DNA of 64,000 nt from Mesorhizobium wenxiniae (GCF_002284535.1 NZ_NPKH01000020.1:744001-808000), one strand, 5' to 3'. Positions 30,005 through 39,931 are shown, counted from the stretch's first letter. The notes: generated by a model not told the origin, from the sequence alone. Program-made: numbers and translations.

Positions 30005-30031
30005 CTCCCCTACTCCCCTACTCCCCTACTC
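30005..30031. repeat. Inverted octamer repeat (CTCCCCTA)3
   Basis: Three CTCCCCTA units (30005-30028) plus a partial CTC, the reverse complement of the array at 29562-29601. They end 8 bases before the puuB start codon and leave puuB without a recognisable ribosome-binding site. Confidence 0.95.
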
Positions 30032-30038
30032 GGTCATC

Positions 30039-31325
30039 ATGCCCTACCAATCCCCAATTTCCCCCGGCCGCTCCTGGTATGAGGACACGGCCGGCCCACG
30101 GCCCGAGTACCCGGCGCTCGACGGCGACCGGACCTGCGACGTCGTCATCGTCGGCGGCGGCTTCACCGGCCTGTCGGCGGCGGCGCACCTCGCCAAGGCC
30201 GGCAGCAATGTCGTGCTGATCGAAGCGCATCGTTTCGGCGACGGCGCATCGGGCCGCAATGGCGGCCAGCTCGGCACCGGTCAGCGCGCCTGGGCCGAGG
30301 AGCTCGAAGCGGAATACGGCTTTTCCCGCGCCAAGGCGCTGTTCGACCTCGCCGAAGAGGCCAAGTCGCATCTCCTCGAATTCGCCGCCGTCAACAAGAT
30401 CGAGATCGACTACATGCCCGGCCAGATGTCGGTGGCGCATAAGAAGCGCTATGTCGACGATTACAAGGCGCATGCCGACATCATGGCGAACCGCTTCGGC
30501 TATCCGCACATCGCCTTCATGGACGCGAAGGAGACGGCGGAGCGGTTGGGCTCGACGCGCTATTTCGGCGGCACCCGCGACACCGGCACCGGGCACATCC
30601 ATCCGCTGAAGCTGGTGATCGGCGCGGCAAAGGTGGCGGCGCAGGCGGGCGCGCAGCTGTTCGAGCAGACGCCGGCGACCCGCATAGCGTCGCTTGGCGG
30701 CAAGGTCAGGGTCACGACGCCGGAAGGCACGATATCCGCCGAGAAATGTCTGATCGGCGTCAACGCCCATGGCGGCGCGCTCGAGCCGATCAGTGCCGCG
30801 CACATCATGCCGATCGGCTCCTTCATCGGCGCGACGGTGGCGCTGGGGGCTGACACAAACGTGCTGCCGGGCGGTGAGGCGGTCGATGATTCCCGCTTCG
30901 TCGTGCGCTACTTCCGCAAATCGACGGATGGGCGGCTGCTGTTCGGCGGGCGCGAGATTTATGCCGTCAACGATCCGAAAGACATCCATGTCCACATCCG
31001 CCGGCAGATCGCCGAGCTTTACCCAGCGCTGAAGACCGTCGAGATCACTCACGGCTGGGGCGGCTATGTCGGCATCACGATGCCGAGAAAACCCTTCGTG
31101 CGCGAGGTGATGCCCAATGTGATTTCTGTCGGCGGCTATTCCGGTCACGGCGTCATGCTGTCGAACTTTTTCGGCAAGCTCTATGCCGAAACCGTTACCG
31201 GCAACCGGGACCGGCTGAGGCTGATCGAGGACCTGAAAATCCCGGCCTTTCCCGGTGGTCGACGCTTCCGCGCGCCTCTGCTCTTTCTTGCGCTCAACTG
31301 GTATGCCTTGAGGGACAGGATATAA
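30039..31325 (+). CDS. puuB: FAD-dependent oxidoreductase, probable gamma-glutamylputrescine oxidase
   Basis: A 428-residue DAO-family enzyme. The FAD-binding VVIVGGGFTGLSAAAHLAKAG is at residues 30-52, followed by ASGRNGGQLGTGQR, and the C-terminal flavin contact GYSGHGVMLSNFFGKL near residue 370; the N-terminal SWYEDTAG motif is typical of the PuuB group. It would oxidise gamma-glutamylputrescine to the aldehyde with release of ammonia and peroxide. Gene order with puuA supports this. The upstream octamer repeat appears to have displaced the normal leader; no Shine-Dalgarno sequence is visible before the ATG at 30039. Confidence 0.85.
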   Translation: MPYQSPISPGRSWYEDTAGPRPEYPALDGDRTCDVVIVGGGFTGLSAAAHLAKAGSNVVLIEAHRFGDGASGRNGGQLGTGQRAWAEELEAEYGFSRAKALFDLAEEAKSHLLEFAAVNKIEIDYMPGQMSVAHKKRYVDDYKAHADIMANRFGYPHIAFMDAKETAERLGSTRYFGGTRDTGTGHIHPLKLVIGAAKVAAQAGAQLFEQTPATRIASLGGKVRVTTPEGTISAEKCLIGVNAHGGALEPISAAHIMPIGSFIGATVALGADTNVLPGGEAVDDSRFVVRYFRKSTDGRLLFGGREIYAVNDPKDIHVHIRRQIAELYPALKTVEITHGWGGYVGITMPRKPFVREVMPNVISVGGYSGHGVMLSNFFGKLYAETVTGNRDRLRLIEDLKIPAFPGGRRFRAPLLFLALNWYALRDRI

Positions 31326-31554
31326 CCATAGATTGCAAAATCCCTTCCAAGTTGCAGAATCTAGCGCAAAGGTGCAGAATCCGCCCGGCAAGGGCGCAGT
31401 GATGCCACAATCGCCGGCAAAGGATGCCTGCTCAGGGCAGTTGAACGGGGATTTTGCGGGCCTGCCCGCGTTGGTTTGGGACCGATGCCGACCGAATGCC
31501 GGTTTTCCCGGCACAGGTCGTAAGAACGTCGGCCCGCAAATGGAGGTTGCAAGA

Positions 31555-32373
31555 GTGAGAGAGCCCTTCAGTTTCGGCGCGCCGGAACGACGGCGCTTTG
31601 CGATGCAGTTTGGCTACGACGTGCGGCCCAGGTTCTGGCAGCAAATCCGGTCGAACTTGCATCTGGTCATCGCGGCGTTTGGCACAGCAGCGCTGCTTGG
31701 CGTGGCCGCGGTAGCGCTATGGCTGGCATTGCCGGCCAACGAGAGACAAGCGGTCGCGAGTCCCGAGCAGATCGTTTCAAGCATTCCGGTAAAAACAACA
31801 AGGATCGTGCCGGCCGCGGCCTCGAAGGTCGCCGCGGTGCAGCAGGCTGCGAGCAAAACCGATGCGGTTTCGCCGGTGGTGGTTGCGGCGAAGGCCGAGA
31901 TACCGGCGCTGGCGCCCAATGATCCTCGCTGGACAGGATCGGGATCCGCATCCCGCCAGATGGCAGGCCAGGCTGAAAAAACGGCAGACAAGCCGTCCGC
32001 TGCGGCGGCACTCGCCGATCCGGCAGCGAAAACCAAAGTGGCAGCATTGCTTGCCAAAGTCGCTGCTCCCAGCAACACGGCGACGGACGGTGCGCCAACC
32101 GCCGCCATCCCCACCCCGAAGCCGCTGCCCGCCGCGACACAGAAGGATGGCACCCAGGCCAAAGTCGAGGCCAAGCAAGCAAGCCCGGCAGATATCGGAC
32201 GCATCCTCAGGGGCGTCACCATGCGCACCGGTCCGAAGAACAGTGCGGCGGCAATCGTCACCATTCCCGCCAAAACCTCGGTTCAGGTGATGGGCTGCAA
32301 GAAATGGTGTGAGATCGTCTACAACGGCAAACGCGGCTGGATCTACAAGAGCTTCGTCAAGACCGGCGCCTAA
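31555..32373 (+). CDS. SH3-domain membrane-anchored protein
   Basis: A 272-residue protein with one membrane segment (HLVIAAFGTAALLGVAAVAL, around residues 38-60), a long alanine/lysine/proline-rich periplasmic linker, and a C-terminal bacterial SH3 domain (about 205-270: ILRGVTMRTGPKNSAAAIV ... GKRGWIYKSFV). Such domains bind peptidoglycan or envelope peptides. The frame extends to 31333, but GGAGGT at 31542-31547 lies 7 bases before a GTG at 31555, which I take as the start. Two cysteines (GCKKWC) sit in the SH3 domain. Exact role unknown. Confidence 0.8.
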   Translation: MREPFSFGAPERRRFAMQFGYDVRPRFWQQIRSNLHLVIAAFGTAALLGVAAVALWLALPANERQAVASPEQIVSSIPVKTTRIVPAAASKVAAVQQAASKTDAVSPVVVAAKAEIPALAPNDPRWTGSGSASRQMAGQAEKTADKPSAAAALADPAAKTKVAALLAKVAAPSNTATDGAPTAAIPTPKPLPAATQKDGTQAKVEAKQASPADIGRILRGVTMRTGPKNSAAAIVTIPAKTSVQVMGCKKWCEIVYNGKRGWIYKSFVKTGA

Positions 32374-32476
32374 AGCGCGTCGCGTTTGAATGGATTCAGG
32401 CGACGCGCTTTAAGTTCTCGTTTTTATGCATGTCGTTATCGCAAAACCGCTGCGCACTTTGGCGCGACATGCATTA
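32373..32476. repeat. Dispersed palindromic repeat, copy B
   Basis: Two adjacent imperfect palindromes: AAAGCGCGTCGCGTTTGAA with GGCGACGCGCTTTA, then TGCATGTCGTTATCGCAAAA with GCGCGACATGCATTA. The second copy in this window is at 11098-11210. It begins at the stop codon of the SH3 protein gene. Confidence 0.8.
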
Positions 32477-32599
32477 GGGCTGTCAGGCGATCCTTGACGT
32501 TGCACCACGGCTCGGATGGCTTCTGTAATACAGTCGGCCGCCGCGTCCAGCGAGTGCGATAAACGATCGAGTCAAACTTGACCGACAGCGACGGACGGC

Positions 32600-33346
32600 T
32601 CAGATGCAACGTCCACCGTCGACTTCCAGCGCCACGCCAGTGATGAAAGCCGCCTCGTCCGAAGCCAGCCAGAGCGCCGCGTTGGCTATGTCGAGCGGCG
32701 TCGAAAGTCGGCCAAGCGGGATCGACGCGCGGAATTTCTCACGGATTTCGGGCGTGTCGGCGCCCATGAATTTCTCCAGCATGCCGGTCTCGCCGGCGAC
32801 CGGGCAGAGGCAGTTGACGCGGATGTTCTTCGGCGCGAGTTCCACCGCCATGGATTTGGTCGCGGTGATCGCCCAGCCCTTCGATGCATTGTACCAGGTG
32901 AGGCCGGGCCGCGGCCTGATGCCGGCGGTCGAAGCCGTGGTCAGGATAACGCCGCCGCCTTGCCTATCCATGACCGGCACAACCGCCAGCGCGGCGTGGT
33001 AGATCGCCTTCATGTTGACGGCCGTGATCAGGTCGAAGGTCGTCTCGTCGACCTCGAGCATATCGCCGTTGCGATGGGTGTAGCCGGCATTGTTGACCAT
33101 GATGTCGATGCGGCCGAAGGCGCTCTTTGCGGCATCGACCATCTCGTCGAACTCGGAACGCAACGAGACGTCCGTCTGGGTCCAGATCGCCGCCCGGCCG
33201 ATCTCGTTTGCGACGCGTTCGGCGCCCTTGGCGTTGAGGTCGGCGACGACGACCTTAGCGCCCTCCTTGGCAAAGCGCTTGGCGATACCCTCGCCGAAAC
33301 CTGACGCGGCACCGGTAATGATGGCAACTTTGTTTTCCAGGCGCAT
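32600..33346 (-). CDS. SDR-family oxidoreductase (FabG-like)
   Basis: A 248-residue classical short-chain dehydrogenase. It has the cofactor motif TGAASGFGEGIA, DIMVNNAGYTH, and the active-site set Ser (TTASTAG), YNASKG (Tyr/Lys), then the C-terminal LEVDGGRCI. An acidic residue after the second strand (VVVADLNAKG) points to NAD preference. Two starts fit: ATG 33361 and ATG 33346; I take 33346 because the protein then starts directly before the first strand and has a GAGAAAG in front. Substrate unknown; transcribed away from zwf. Confidence 0.85.
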   Translation of the reverse strand: MRLENKVAIITGAASGFGEGIAKRFAKEGAKVVVADLNAKGAERVANEIGRAAIWTQTDVSLRSEFDEMVDAAKSAFGRIDIMVNNAGYTHRNGDMLEVDETTFDLITAVNMKAIYHAALAVVPVMDRQGGGVILTTASTAGIRPRPGLTWYNASKGWAITATKSMAVELAPKNIRVNCLCPVAGETGMLEKFMGADTPEIREKFRASIPLGRLSTPLDIANAALWLASDEAAFITGVALEVDGGRCI

Positions 33347-33652
33347 GACTTTCTCACTCATGATTGAAGACGATCGCTCGGGCAGCCGCCGGCGATGCCC
33401 GCCGAAAGATCAGTATACACGCTCGATTTCTCCTTTGGCTTTCGCTTCGATCCCGCTCTATGCTGCATCTGCGAAGGCCACCCGGAACACCTCGCCGACA
33501 AGCCGCCGGGTGGCGCCAGTGTCAAGGGCAGACCTCAAGGCCAATCGGCAAAACCCATTGACCTTGGGATGTGACGTCGTGGCACTGGAAAATCTAAATC
33601 GATTAGATTATATCGACCGCGTCACAGCGACCGGCGTTAAAGCGGACAGACC

Positions 33653-35122
33653 ATGACCAGCCAGATCATTCCCGTCGAGCCTTTCGACTTCATCATTTTC
33701 GGCGGCACCGGCGATCTGTCGGAACGCAAGCTTTTGCCGTCGCTCTATCATCGCCAGCGCGGCCATCAGTTTTCCGAACCGACGCGCATCATCGGCACGT
33801 CGCGCTCGAAAATGACCGACGAGGAATTCCAGGCGTTCGCCAGGCAGGCGATTTCCGACCATGTGAAACCGGCCGATATCGATGCCACGGAGCTGAAGAC
33901 GTTTCTTGCCCGGCTTTCCTATGTCTCGGCCGACGCTACCAATGGCGCGGGCTTCGACAAATTGAAGACGGCGATCGGCGACAGCGAATGCATCCGCGCT
34001 TTCTATCTGGCGGTGGCGCCGGCGCTGTTCGGCGACATCTCGCACAAGCTGAAAGAGAACGGTTTGATCACGCCGAACTCGCGCATCGTGCTGGAGAAGC
34101 CGATCGGGCGCGATCTCGCCTCGGCGCGCGAGCTCAACGATCTGGTCGGGGATGATTTCCATGAAAGCCAGATTTTCCGCATCGACCACTATCTCGGCAA
34201 GGAGACGGTGCAGAACCTGATGGCGTTGCGGTTTGCCAACGCGCTCTACGAGCCGCTGTGGAATTCCGCCAATGTCGATCATGTGCAGATCACCGTGGCC
34301 GAGACCGTCGGCCTCGAAGATCGCGTCACCTACTACGACAAGGCCGGCGCGCTGCGCGACATGGTGCAGAACCACATGCTGCAGCTCCTCTGCCTCGTCG
34401 CCATGGAGGCGCCGTCGTCGATGGATGCCGATGCCGTGCGCGACGAGAAGCTGAAGGTGCTGCGGGCGCTGAAACGCATCAACGGCAACGAAGCCCCCAA
34501 GCACACTGTGCGCGGCCAATATCGTGCCGGGGCCTCGGCGGGCGGGCCGGTGAAAGGCTATGTCGAGGAGCTCGGCAGGAACAGCAACACCGAGACATTC
34601 GTTGCGCTCAAGGCCGAAATCGGCAACTGGCGCTGGGCGGGCGTGCCGTTCTACCTCAGGACGGGCAAGCGGCTGGCGACCCGCGTCTCGGAGATCGTCA
34701 TCGAATTCAGGCCAATTCCGCATTCGATCTTCGGCGAAAGCGCCGGGCCGATCTCCGCCAACCAGCTGGTCATCCGGCTGCAGCCCGACGAAGGCGTCAA
34801 GCAGTTCATCATGATCAAGGACCCGGGGCCTGGCGGCATGCGGCTGCGCCAGATTCCGCTCGACATGAGTTTTGCGCAGTCCTTCGACGGCCGCGCCCCT
34901 GATGCCTATGAACGGCTGGTCATGGACGTCATCCGTGGCAACCAGACGCTGTTCATGCGCCGCGACGAGGTCGAGGCGGCGTGGAAGTGGATCGACCCGA
35001 TCCAGGACGCATGGGAAAGCGCAAGGCAAGAGGCGCAGGGCTATACGGCCGGCACATGGGGTCCCTCGGCCTCGATTGCGCTGATCGAACGCGACGGGCG
35101 GACATGGCACGAGAGCAATTGA
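33653..35122 (+). CDS. zwf: Glucose-6-phosphate 1-dehydrogenase
   Basis: A 489-residue enzyme that oxidises glucose-6-phosphate to 6-phosphogluconolactone. The cofactor-binding IIFGGTGDLSERKLLPSLY and the active-site RIDHYLGKETVQN are exact family signatures. First gene of the Entner-Doudoroff operon; its end overlaps pgl by 19 bases. About 300 bases upstream (33347-33652) hold the presumed promoter; I see no HexR-type gene nearby. Confidence 0.97.
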   Translation: MTSQIIPVEPFDFIIFGGTGDLSERKLLPSLYHRQRGHQFSEPTRIIGTSRSKMTDEEFQAFARQAISDHVKPADIDATELKTFLARLSYVSADATNGAGFDKLKTAIGDSECIRAFYLAVAPALFGDISHKLKENGLITPNSRIVLEKPIGRDLASARELNDLVGDDFHESQIFRIDHYLGKETVQNLMALRFANALYEPLWNSANVDHVQITVAETVGLEDRVTYYDKAGALRDMVQNHMLQLLCLVAMEAPSSMDADAVRDEKLKVLRALKRINGNEAPKHTVRGQYRAGASAGGPVKGYVEELGRNSNTETFVALKAEIGNWRWAGVPFYLRTGKRLATRVSEIVIEFRPIPHSIFGESAGPISANQLVIRLQPDEGVKQFIMIKDPGPGGMRLRQIPLDMSFAQSFDGRAPDAYERLVMDVIRGNQTLFMRRDEVEAAWKWIDPIQDAWESARQEAQGYTAGTWGPSASIALIERDGRTWHESN

Positions 35123-35820
35123 ACGGCGCCGCCTACAGCTGGCACGCGTTTGCCGAACGCCAGGACCTGGCGGCAGCACTTGCCGGCCACGTCGCAGGAC
35201 GCCTGGCCAATGCAATCGCAGAGCGCGGCACGGCACTGCTCGCCGTTTCCGGCGGCACGACGCCGGCGAAATTTTTCGCATCGCTTTCGAATATCCCGAT
35301 CGCCTGGAACAAGATCACTGTGACGCTGGTCGACGAGCGCTGTGTGCCGGCCTCGTCTCCGCGCTCCAACGCCGGGCTGGTCGCCGCCAATCTTTTGCAA
35401 AACGCGGCCGCAGCCGCACGTTTCGTGCCGCTCTACCACGAAGCAGCAAGCATCGAGGATACGTGGGAGGCCGATAGCAGGATGTTGCGGTCGCTGCCCT
35501 GGCCGCTCGATGTGGTCGTGCTTGGCATGGGAACCGATGGCCATACCGCATCGTTCTTTCCGGACGCCGACAATCTGGAAAAATTGCTCGACCCGTCCTC
35601 GGAAAGGGTCGTGTTCCCGGTCCACGCGGCAAGCGCCGGCGAACCGCGCCTGACGCTGTCGCTGGCGCGGATCGTCAGGGCCGGCTTCGTCGCACTGCAC
35701 ATCGAAGGCGAAGACAAGCGCAACGCATTCGAGAGCGCGATGGGATCGGAAACGCGAAAACCCATTCGTGCCGTGCTCGACACCGCCGAGAGGCCCGTAG
35801 AGGTTTTCTGGGCACCCTGA
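35104..35820 (+). CDS. pgl: 6-phosphogluconolactonase
   Basis: A 238-residue lactonase of the DevB/Pgl family with the motifs [22 protein letters not shown] and [15 protein letters not shown]. The frame is open upstream inside zwf, but the ATG at 35104 gives the normal N-terminus and overlaps the zwf stop, implying coupled translation. Confidence 0.95.
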   Translation: MAREQLNGAAYSWHAFAERQDLAAALAGHVAGRLANAIAERGTALLAVSGGTTPAKFFASLSNIPIAWNKITVTLVDERCVPASSPRSNAGLVAANLLQNAAAAARFVPLYHEAASIEDTWEADSRMLRSLPWPLDVVVLGMGTDGHTASFFPDADNLEKLLDPSSERVVFPVHAASAGEPRLTLSLARIVRAGFVALHIEGEDKRNAFESAMGSETRKPIRAVLDTAERPVEVFWAP

Positions 35821-35893
35821 TTTCCACTTGCCGAGGGGTCCCGGCAGACAGCCGGACGGTGTCTGCGGGACCTCGCCTGAAAGGACCGACGCC

Positions 35894-37738
35894 ATGACCG
35901 CGAGACGCGACATCGAAACCATCACCGAGTGCATCCGCCAACGTTCCAGACCAGGGCGCGAGGCCTATCTCGGCCGTATCGCCGAAGCATCGCACCGCAC
36001 CGCCAACCGGGCCGCGCTGTCCTGCGGCAACCTCGCCCATGGCTTTGCCGTCTGCAGCCCTTCGGAAAAGGCGGCACTTGGCGGCGACCGGGTGCCGAAC
36101 CTCGGCATCATCACCTCCTATAACGACATGCTGTCGGCGCATCAGCCTTTCGAGACATATCCGGCGCTGATCAAGGACGCGGCACGTGAGGCCGGAGGCA
36201 TTGCCCAGGTCGCCGGCGGCGTGCCGGCGATGTGTGACGGCGTCACGCAGGGTCAGCCCGGCATGGAGCTGTCGCTGTTCTCGCGCGACGTGATCGCCAT
36301 GGCCGCGGCGATCGGCCTCTCGCACAACATGTTCGATGCCGCCGTCTATCTCGGCGTTTGCGACAAGATCGTGCCGGGGCTGGTGATCGCGGCGCTGACC
36401 TTTGGCCATCTGCCGGCGGTGTTCATCCCGGCCGGGCCGATGACGACGGGCCTGCCCAACGACGAGAAGGCCAAGGTCCGCCAGCTCTATGCCGAAGGCA
36501 AGGCAGGAAGGGCCGAATTGCTCGAGGCCGAGTCCAAATCCTATCACGGGCCGGGAACCTGCACCTTCTACGGCACGGCGAACTCCAACCAGATGCTGAT
36601 GGAGATCATGGGCCTGCACACGCCGGGCGCCTCCTTCGTCAACCCCGGCACGCCGTTGCGCGACGCGCTGACCCGCGAGGCGACGAAGCGGGCGCTGGCG
36701 ATCACCGCGCTCGGCAACGCCTACACGCCGGTCGGCCGGATGATCGACGAGCGCTCGATCGTCAACGGCATCGTCGGCCTGCACGCCACCGGCGGATCGA
36801 CCAATCACACCATCCATCTGATCGCCATGGCGGCCGCGGCCGGCATCGCCATTACCTGGCAGGATATTTCGGACCTTTCGGAAGCCGTACCGCTGCTGGC
36901 GCGGGTCTATCCGAACGGCCTTGCCGACGTGAACCATTTCCATGCGGCCGGCGGGCTCGGCTTCCTGATCCGCGAACTGCTCGACGAGGGCATCCTGCAC
37001 GAGGACGTCCAGACGGTCTGGGGCGAAGGGCTGCGGCCTTATGCAGTCGAGGCCAAGCTGGGCGCCGACGGCGGCGTGGTGCGCGAGGCCTCGCCCCGCG
37101 AAAGCGGTGACGAGAAGGTGCTGGCGCCGTTCAAGAAGGCGTTCCAGCCGACGGGCGGATTGAAAATGCTCTCAGGCAATCTCGGCCACGCCGTCATCAA
37201 GACATCGGCAGTGAAACCGGAGCGGCGCATCATCGAGGCGCCGGCCAAGGTGTTCGACAGCCAGCAAGGGCTCAACGAAGCGTTCAAGGCCGGCTCACTG
37301 ACCGGCGATTTCATTGCCGTCATCCGCTTCCAGGGGCCGAAGGCCAACGGCATGCCGGAGCTGCACAAACTGACCACCGTGCTCGGCGTCCTGCAGGATC
37401 GTGGCCAGCATGTGGCGCTGGTCACCGACGGACGCATGTCGGGCGCGTCCGGCAAGGTGCCGGCGGCGATCCATGTGACGCCGGAGGCGGTCGAGGACGG
37501 GCCTATCGCCAGGATCCATGACGGCGACATCATCAGGCTCGACGCCGACACTGGGACGCTGGAAGTGCTGGTGCCGGCCGGCGATTTCGCGCTGCGGCGG
37601 GCGGCTGACAGCGATCTTGTCGGCAATGAATTCGGCTTCGGCCGCGAGCTTTTCGCTGGGTTCCGGCAAATGGTCGGCCGCGCCGATCATGGCGCCAGCG
37701 CCTTCGGGAACGACGTGGCGGAATTCGCGCTGCAGTGA
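35894..37738 (+). CDS. edd: Phosphogluconate dehydratase
   Basis: A 614-residue IlvD/Edd-family dehydratase that converts 6-phosphogluconate to KDPG. Iron-sulfur cluster cysteines are visible in [15 protein letters not shown] and [15 protein letters not shown], and [19 protein letters not shown] is the C-terminal signature. The ATG at 35894 follows AAAGGA. Third gene of zwf-pgl-edd; the aldolase (eda) is not in this window. A 73-base gap separates it from pgl. Confidence 0.96.
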   Translation: MTARRDIETITECIRQRSRPGREAYLGRIAEASHRTANRAALSCGNLAHGFAVCSPSEKAALGGDRVPNLGIITSYNDMLSAHQPFETYPALIKDAAREAGGIAQVAGGVPAMCDGVTQGQPGMELSLFSRDVIAMAAAIGLSHNMFDAAVYLGVCDKIVPGLVIAALTFGHLPAVFIPAGPMTTGLPNDEKAKVRQLYAEGKAGRAELLEAESKSYHGPGTCTFYGTANSNQMLMEIMGLHTPGASFVNPGTPLRDALTREATKRALAITALGNAYTPVGRMIDERSIVNGIVGLHATGGSTNHTIHLIAMAAAAGIAITWQDISDLSEAVPLLARVYPNGLADVNHFHAAGGLGFLIRELLDEGILHEDVQTVWGEGLRPYAVEAKLGADGGVVREASPRESGDEKVLAPFKKAFQPTGGLKMLSGNLGHAVIKTSAVKPERRIIEAPAKVFDSQQGLNEAFKAGSLTGDFIAVIRFQGPKANGMPELHKLTTVLGVLQDRGQHVALVTDGRMSGASGKVPAAIHVTPEAVEDGPIARIHDGDIIRLDADTGTLEVLVPAGDFALRRAADSDLVGNEFGFGRELFAGFRQMVGRADHGASAFGNDVAEFALQ

Positions 37739-38347
37739 AAGAGGCGGCTCGCGGCCGTCTGACACCGGCTGTCGATTGCCCGCAATTTTTGCCTCTTTGG
37801 CCACTATGTTCCCTTTGAGTCACTGTCGACCAATCTCTCGTGACCGGTCATTCGTAGCCGATGCAGCGGGATCGAGCGCTTCTGCGTCTTCCAGAAACGG
37901 CAAAGTCCGACCCCAAGCGGAAGCTCGTTCGCCCCCGGGGCCGAATTCACGCCCGTGATCCACCGCGAATGGCCGCTTAGCGCCTAATGTCAGCCGTAGA
38001 GGGTGCCCTTGCCGCTGCCCAAATGCAGACTTCGCCGACTGCGAAGCTGTAGGTCGCGGCGCGGACTAAGCCGACTTTGCTGGCGTGTTCCCTAACCGGT
38101 CGTTCGCGCCTAGCCGGAGTCTACCCATTCGCAAAGTTCAAGCCGTTTGCATGGGGAGCCTGAAAGCTCCCCTGCTGCCCTTAGCGTCGTTAGGAACAAT
38201 CGCCAGTACAGAAATTGCAGGGCGAGCGATAGCCCTTGTCCGCCGGCCGGCCGCTAGTCGTCAGGGATGCGGGCTTGAAGGCGGCCATGAAACGGCCGCG
38301 GTCAGGATTCGTGAAGTCATTCGCCTCCCTGATATGCCCGGCGCTTC
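37739..38347. other. Intergenic region with degenerate repeat
   Basis: About 600 bases with no convincing gene. The middle (37981-38059) is a copy of a dispersed sequence also found at 48307-48384. The rest has no clear promoter or hairpin. Confidence 0.6.
37981..38059. repeat. Dispersed repeat (copy near 38.0 kb)
   Basis: The 79 bases containing CCAAATGCAGACTTCGCCGA and GCGAAGCTGTAGGTCG match 48307-48384 at roughly 84 percent with one gap. In one frame this copy reads as a short peptide ending QMQTSPTAKL and a stop, while the other copy is interrupted, so it is not a conserved gene. Confidence 0.75.
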
Positions 38348-39397
38348 CTAGAGATTGCGGCCAGCGATGATCGCGACCACCGCGACAGCAGACGACGTCG
38401 CTTCGAGACACAGGGCAGCCAACCGCCGCGTCGCCGTCCTGCGGTGCTGGAGATGCACCGCGAGGTCTACCGCCGCCCGTGCATGCGCCCTGACTTCCTT
38501 GTAGCCTTCGCCGGGAAGCTCGTGGCGCACGTAAGCCTCCAGCATGCGCTTCGCGTCCGTCGCGCTCGGCTTCACGCCGTCGGCGCTCTCGTGCAAGCCC
38601 TCGATGTAGACGGCCTGCCCGAGAGAGATCAGCACCTCGCGGCAGACCAGTCCGATAGCCTGCCAGTCCTCTTCGGCCGCCGCCATCGAGAACTGCTGGC
38701 GGACCTTCGCGAGGGAGCGGTCTACGCGTTCCCAGCCAGTCGGCTCGCGTTCGGTGACGGGGCTGGGGCTGTTCACCCGTGCGACGGCTGCCGTCACAGG
38801 CCCGGCGAACAGCTTCCTGACATACTCCCGCCGCTCCCCATAGGTGCCCCAGCCCTCGGTTTTCCAGTGGTTGTACCAGTCCCAGAGGCTATCGTGCGGG
38901 TTCTCGTATTTGATGCCCGCGGCCGCGCAGCCTTCCACCAGCCGAGCCTGGCGTGCCGAATAGTAGTCATCGACGTCCTGGATCGACTGCCCTCCGGTGG
39001 CCACGGCGATCATCATCTCGCGGTGGATGATGAGGTCCGGCAGCAGCGTGGCCGGGCCGTCCAGCGGGTCGCCCCATTTCTTGAGTACGATGACCTCCGG
39101 AACACGCAGGTCCCTGCGGCTCAGGACGGCCTCGGCGATGCGCTTGCGGTCTCTCTCAGGCAGGGCAGACAAGGCCTCGACGAACGGCTGCGGAGCCTTC
39201 ACGACGACGGCGCCCTCGTTGGAGACCCCTAGCGTCCCGTACTCGAAGCGGACGTGCAGGAGCAGCGCCGACAGGTCGCCGCGCCTCAGGCTGTCGAGGT
39301 AGGCCCTCGCGGTCTCTCTGTCCGATGCCGAATCAGCGCGAAGGCAAGCGTGCAGGCTGCCGTAACCACAGGAGATGCATTCGCATTTTTGTGCCAC
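38348..39397 (-). CDS. Hypothetical protein, no recognised family
   Basis: A 349-residue protein beginning with a cysteine-rich head (CECISCGYGSLHAC, residues 5-18) and continuing with a charged, mostly helical body. WDWYNHWKTEGW near the middle and the alanine-rich end RAHARAAVDLAVHLQHRRTA are notable; the last 20 residues are hydrophobic (SSAVAVVAIIAG). The GTG at 39397 is the only reasonable start, with GGCGGAAA just upstream. It stands alone in a repeat-containing stretch with a 600-base gap on one side and 530 on the other, which fits acquired DNA. I do not assign a function; a stand-alone defence or stress protein is possible but unsupported. Confidence 0.65.
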   Translation of the reverse strand: MAQKCECISCGYGSLHACLRADSASDRETARAYLDSLRRGDLSALLLHVRFEYGTLGVSNEGAVVVKAPQPFVEALSALPERDRKRIAEAVLSRRDLRVPEVIVLKKWGDPLDGPATLLPDLIIHREMMIAVATGGQSIQDVDDYYSARQARLVEGCAAAGIKYENPHDSLWDWYNHWKTEGWGTYGERREYVRKLFAGPVTAAVARVNSPSPVTEREPTGWERVDRSLAKVRQQFSMAAAEEDWQAIGLVCREVLISLGQAVYIEGLHESADGVKPSATDAKRMLEAYVRHELPGEGYKEVRAHARAAVDLAVHLQHRRTATRRLAALCLEATSSAVAVVAIIAGRNL

Positions 39398-39931
39398 TTT
39401 CCGCCGGCAGCAAATGATTGAGTGGCGAGCGACGGGCCTGCGGGCCGGGGGAGAGCAATGGAAAAATGGAATACGAAACGCTGTTCACGCTGTCAGCGGA
39501 CGCGGTGAACCGCTCGGCGAGTTTGTCACGCCGTGTCCCGATGACGATGACGAGCCCGAATCCTTGCCGGAACGCGCTGTCTTCGGGGGCTCACAAGCCG
39601 CCCGGGACGCCGAATAGGATGCCCGATGAGAGGCGCCTTGATGCTTTTGGATGGGGCCGGCCTGATCTGTCGTACTGAATGGCTATTTCGCGCCCAATGT
39701 CGGTCGTTTCGGCGATATCCGAATTAGCCTGAAACCGGACATTCCTCGACCGCCTTGGTCGTAGCGAAGAAGTGCCGGCGCAGCCCTCTGCCGGTGCCGC
39801 CTCAAGGAGTGGTCTGCGGACGTTGGAGAGAAGCACTCTCGAAACAAAACCGCCGGACGATCCATCCGGCGGCCGTATTTTCGTTTTTACACCTGAAAGC
39901 TCGAAATGTCCGCACACGGCGGGTGGCCGAA
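39398..39931. other. Intergenic stretch with unassigned short frames
   Basis: About 530 bases. A short plus-strand frame ending at 39617 has a protein-like acidic C-terminus (TPCPDDDDEPESLPERAVFG) and could be the tail of a decayed gene, but there is no good start. A short segment near 39688-39706 resembles the start of the 38.0/48.3 kb repeat. Confidence 0.4.

Noticed and set aside
29562-30031. CRISPR-like short repeats
   Set aside because: The repeats are head-to-tail octamers without spacers and flank a protein gene in inverted orientation, so this is not a CRISPR array.
33608-35281. 557-codon minus-strand frame over zwf
   Set aside because: Shadow frame; zwf on the plus strand has exact catalytic signatures.
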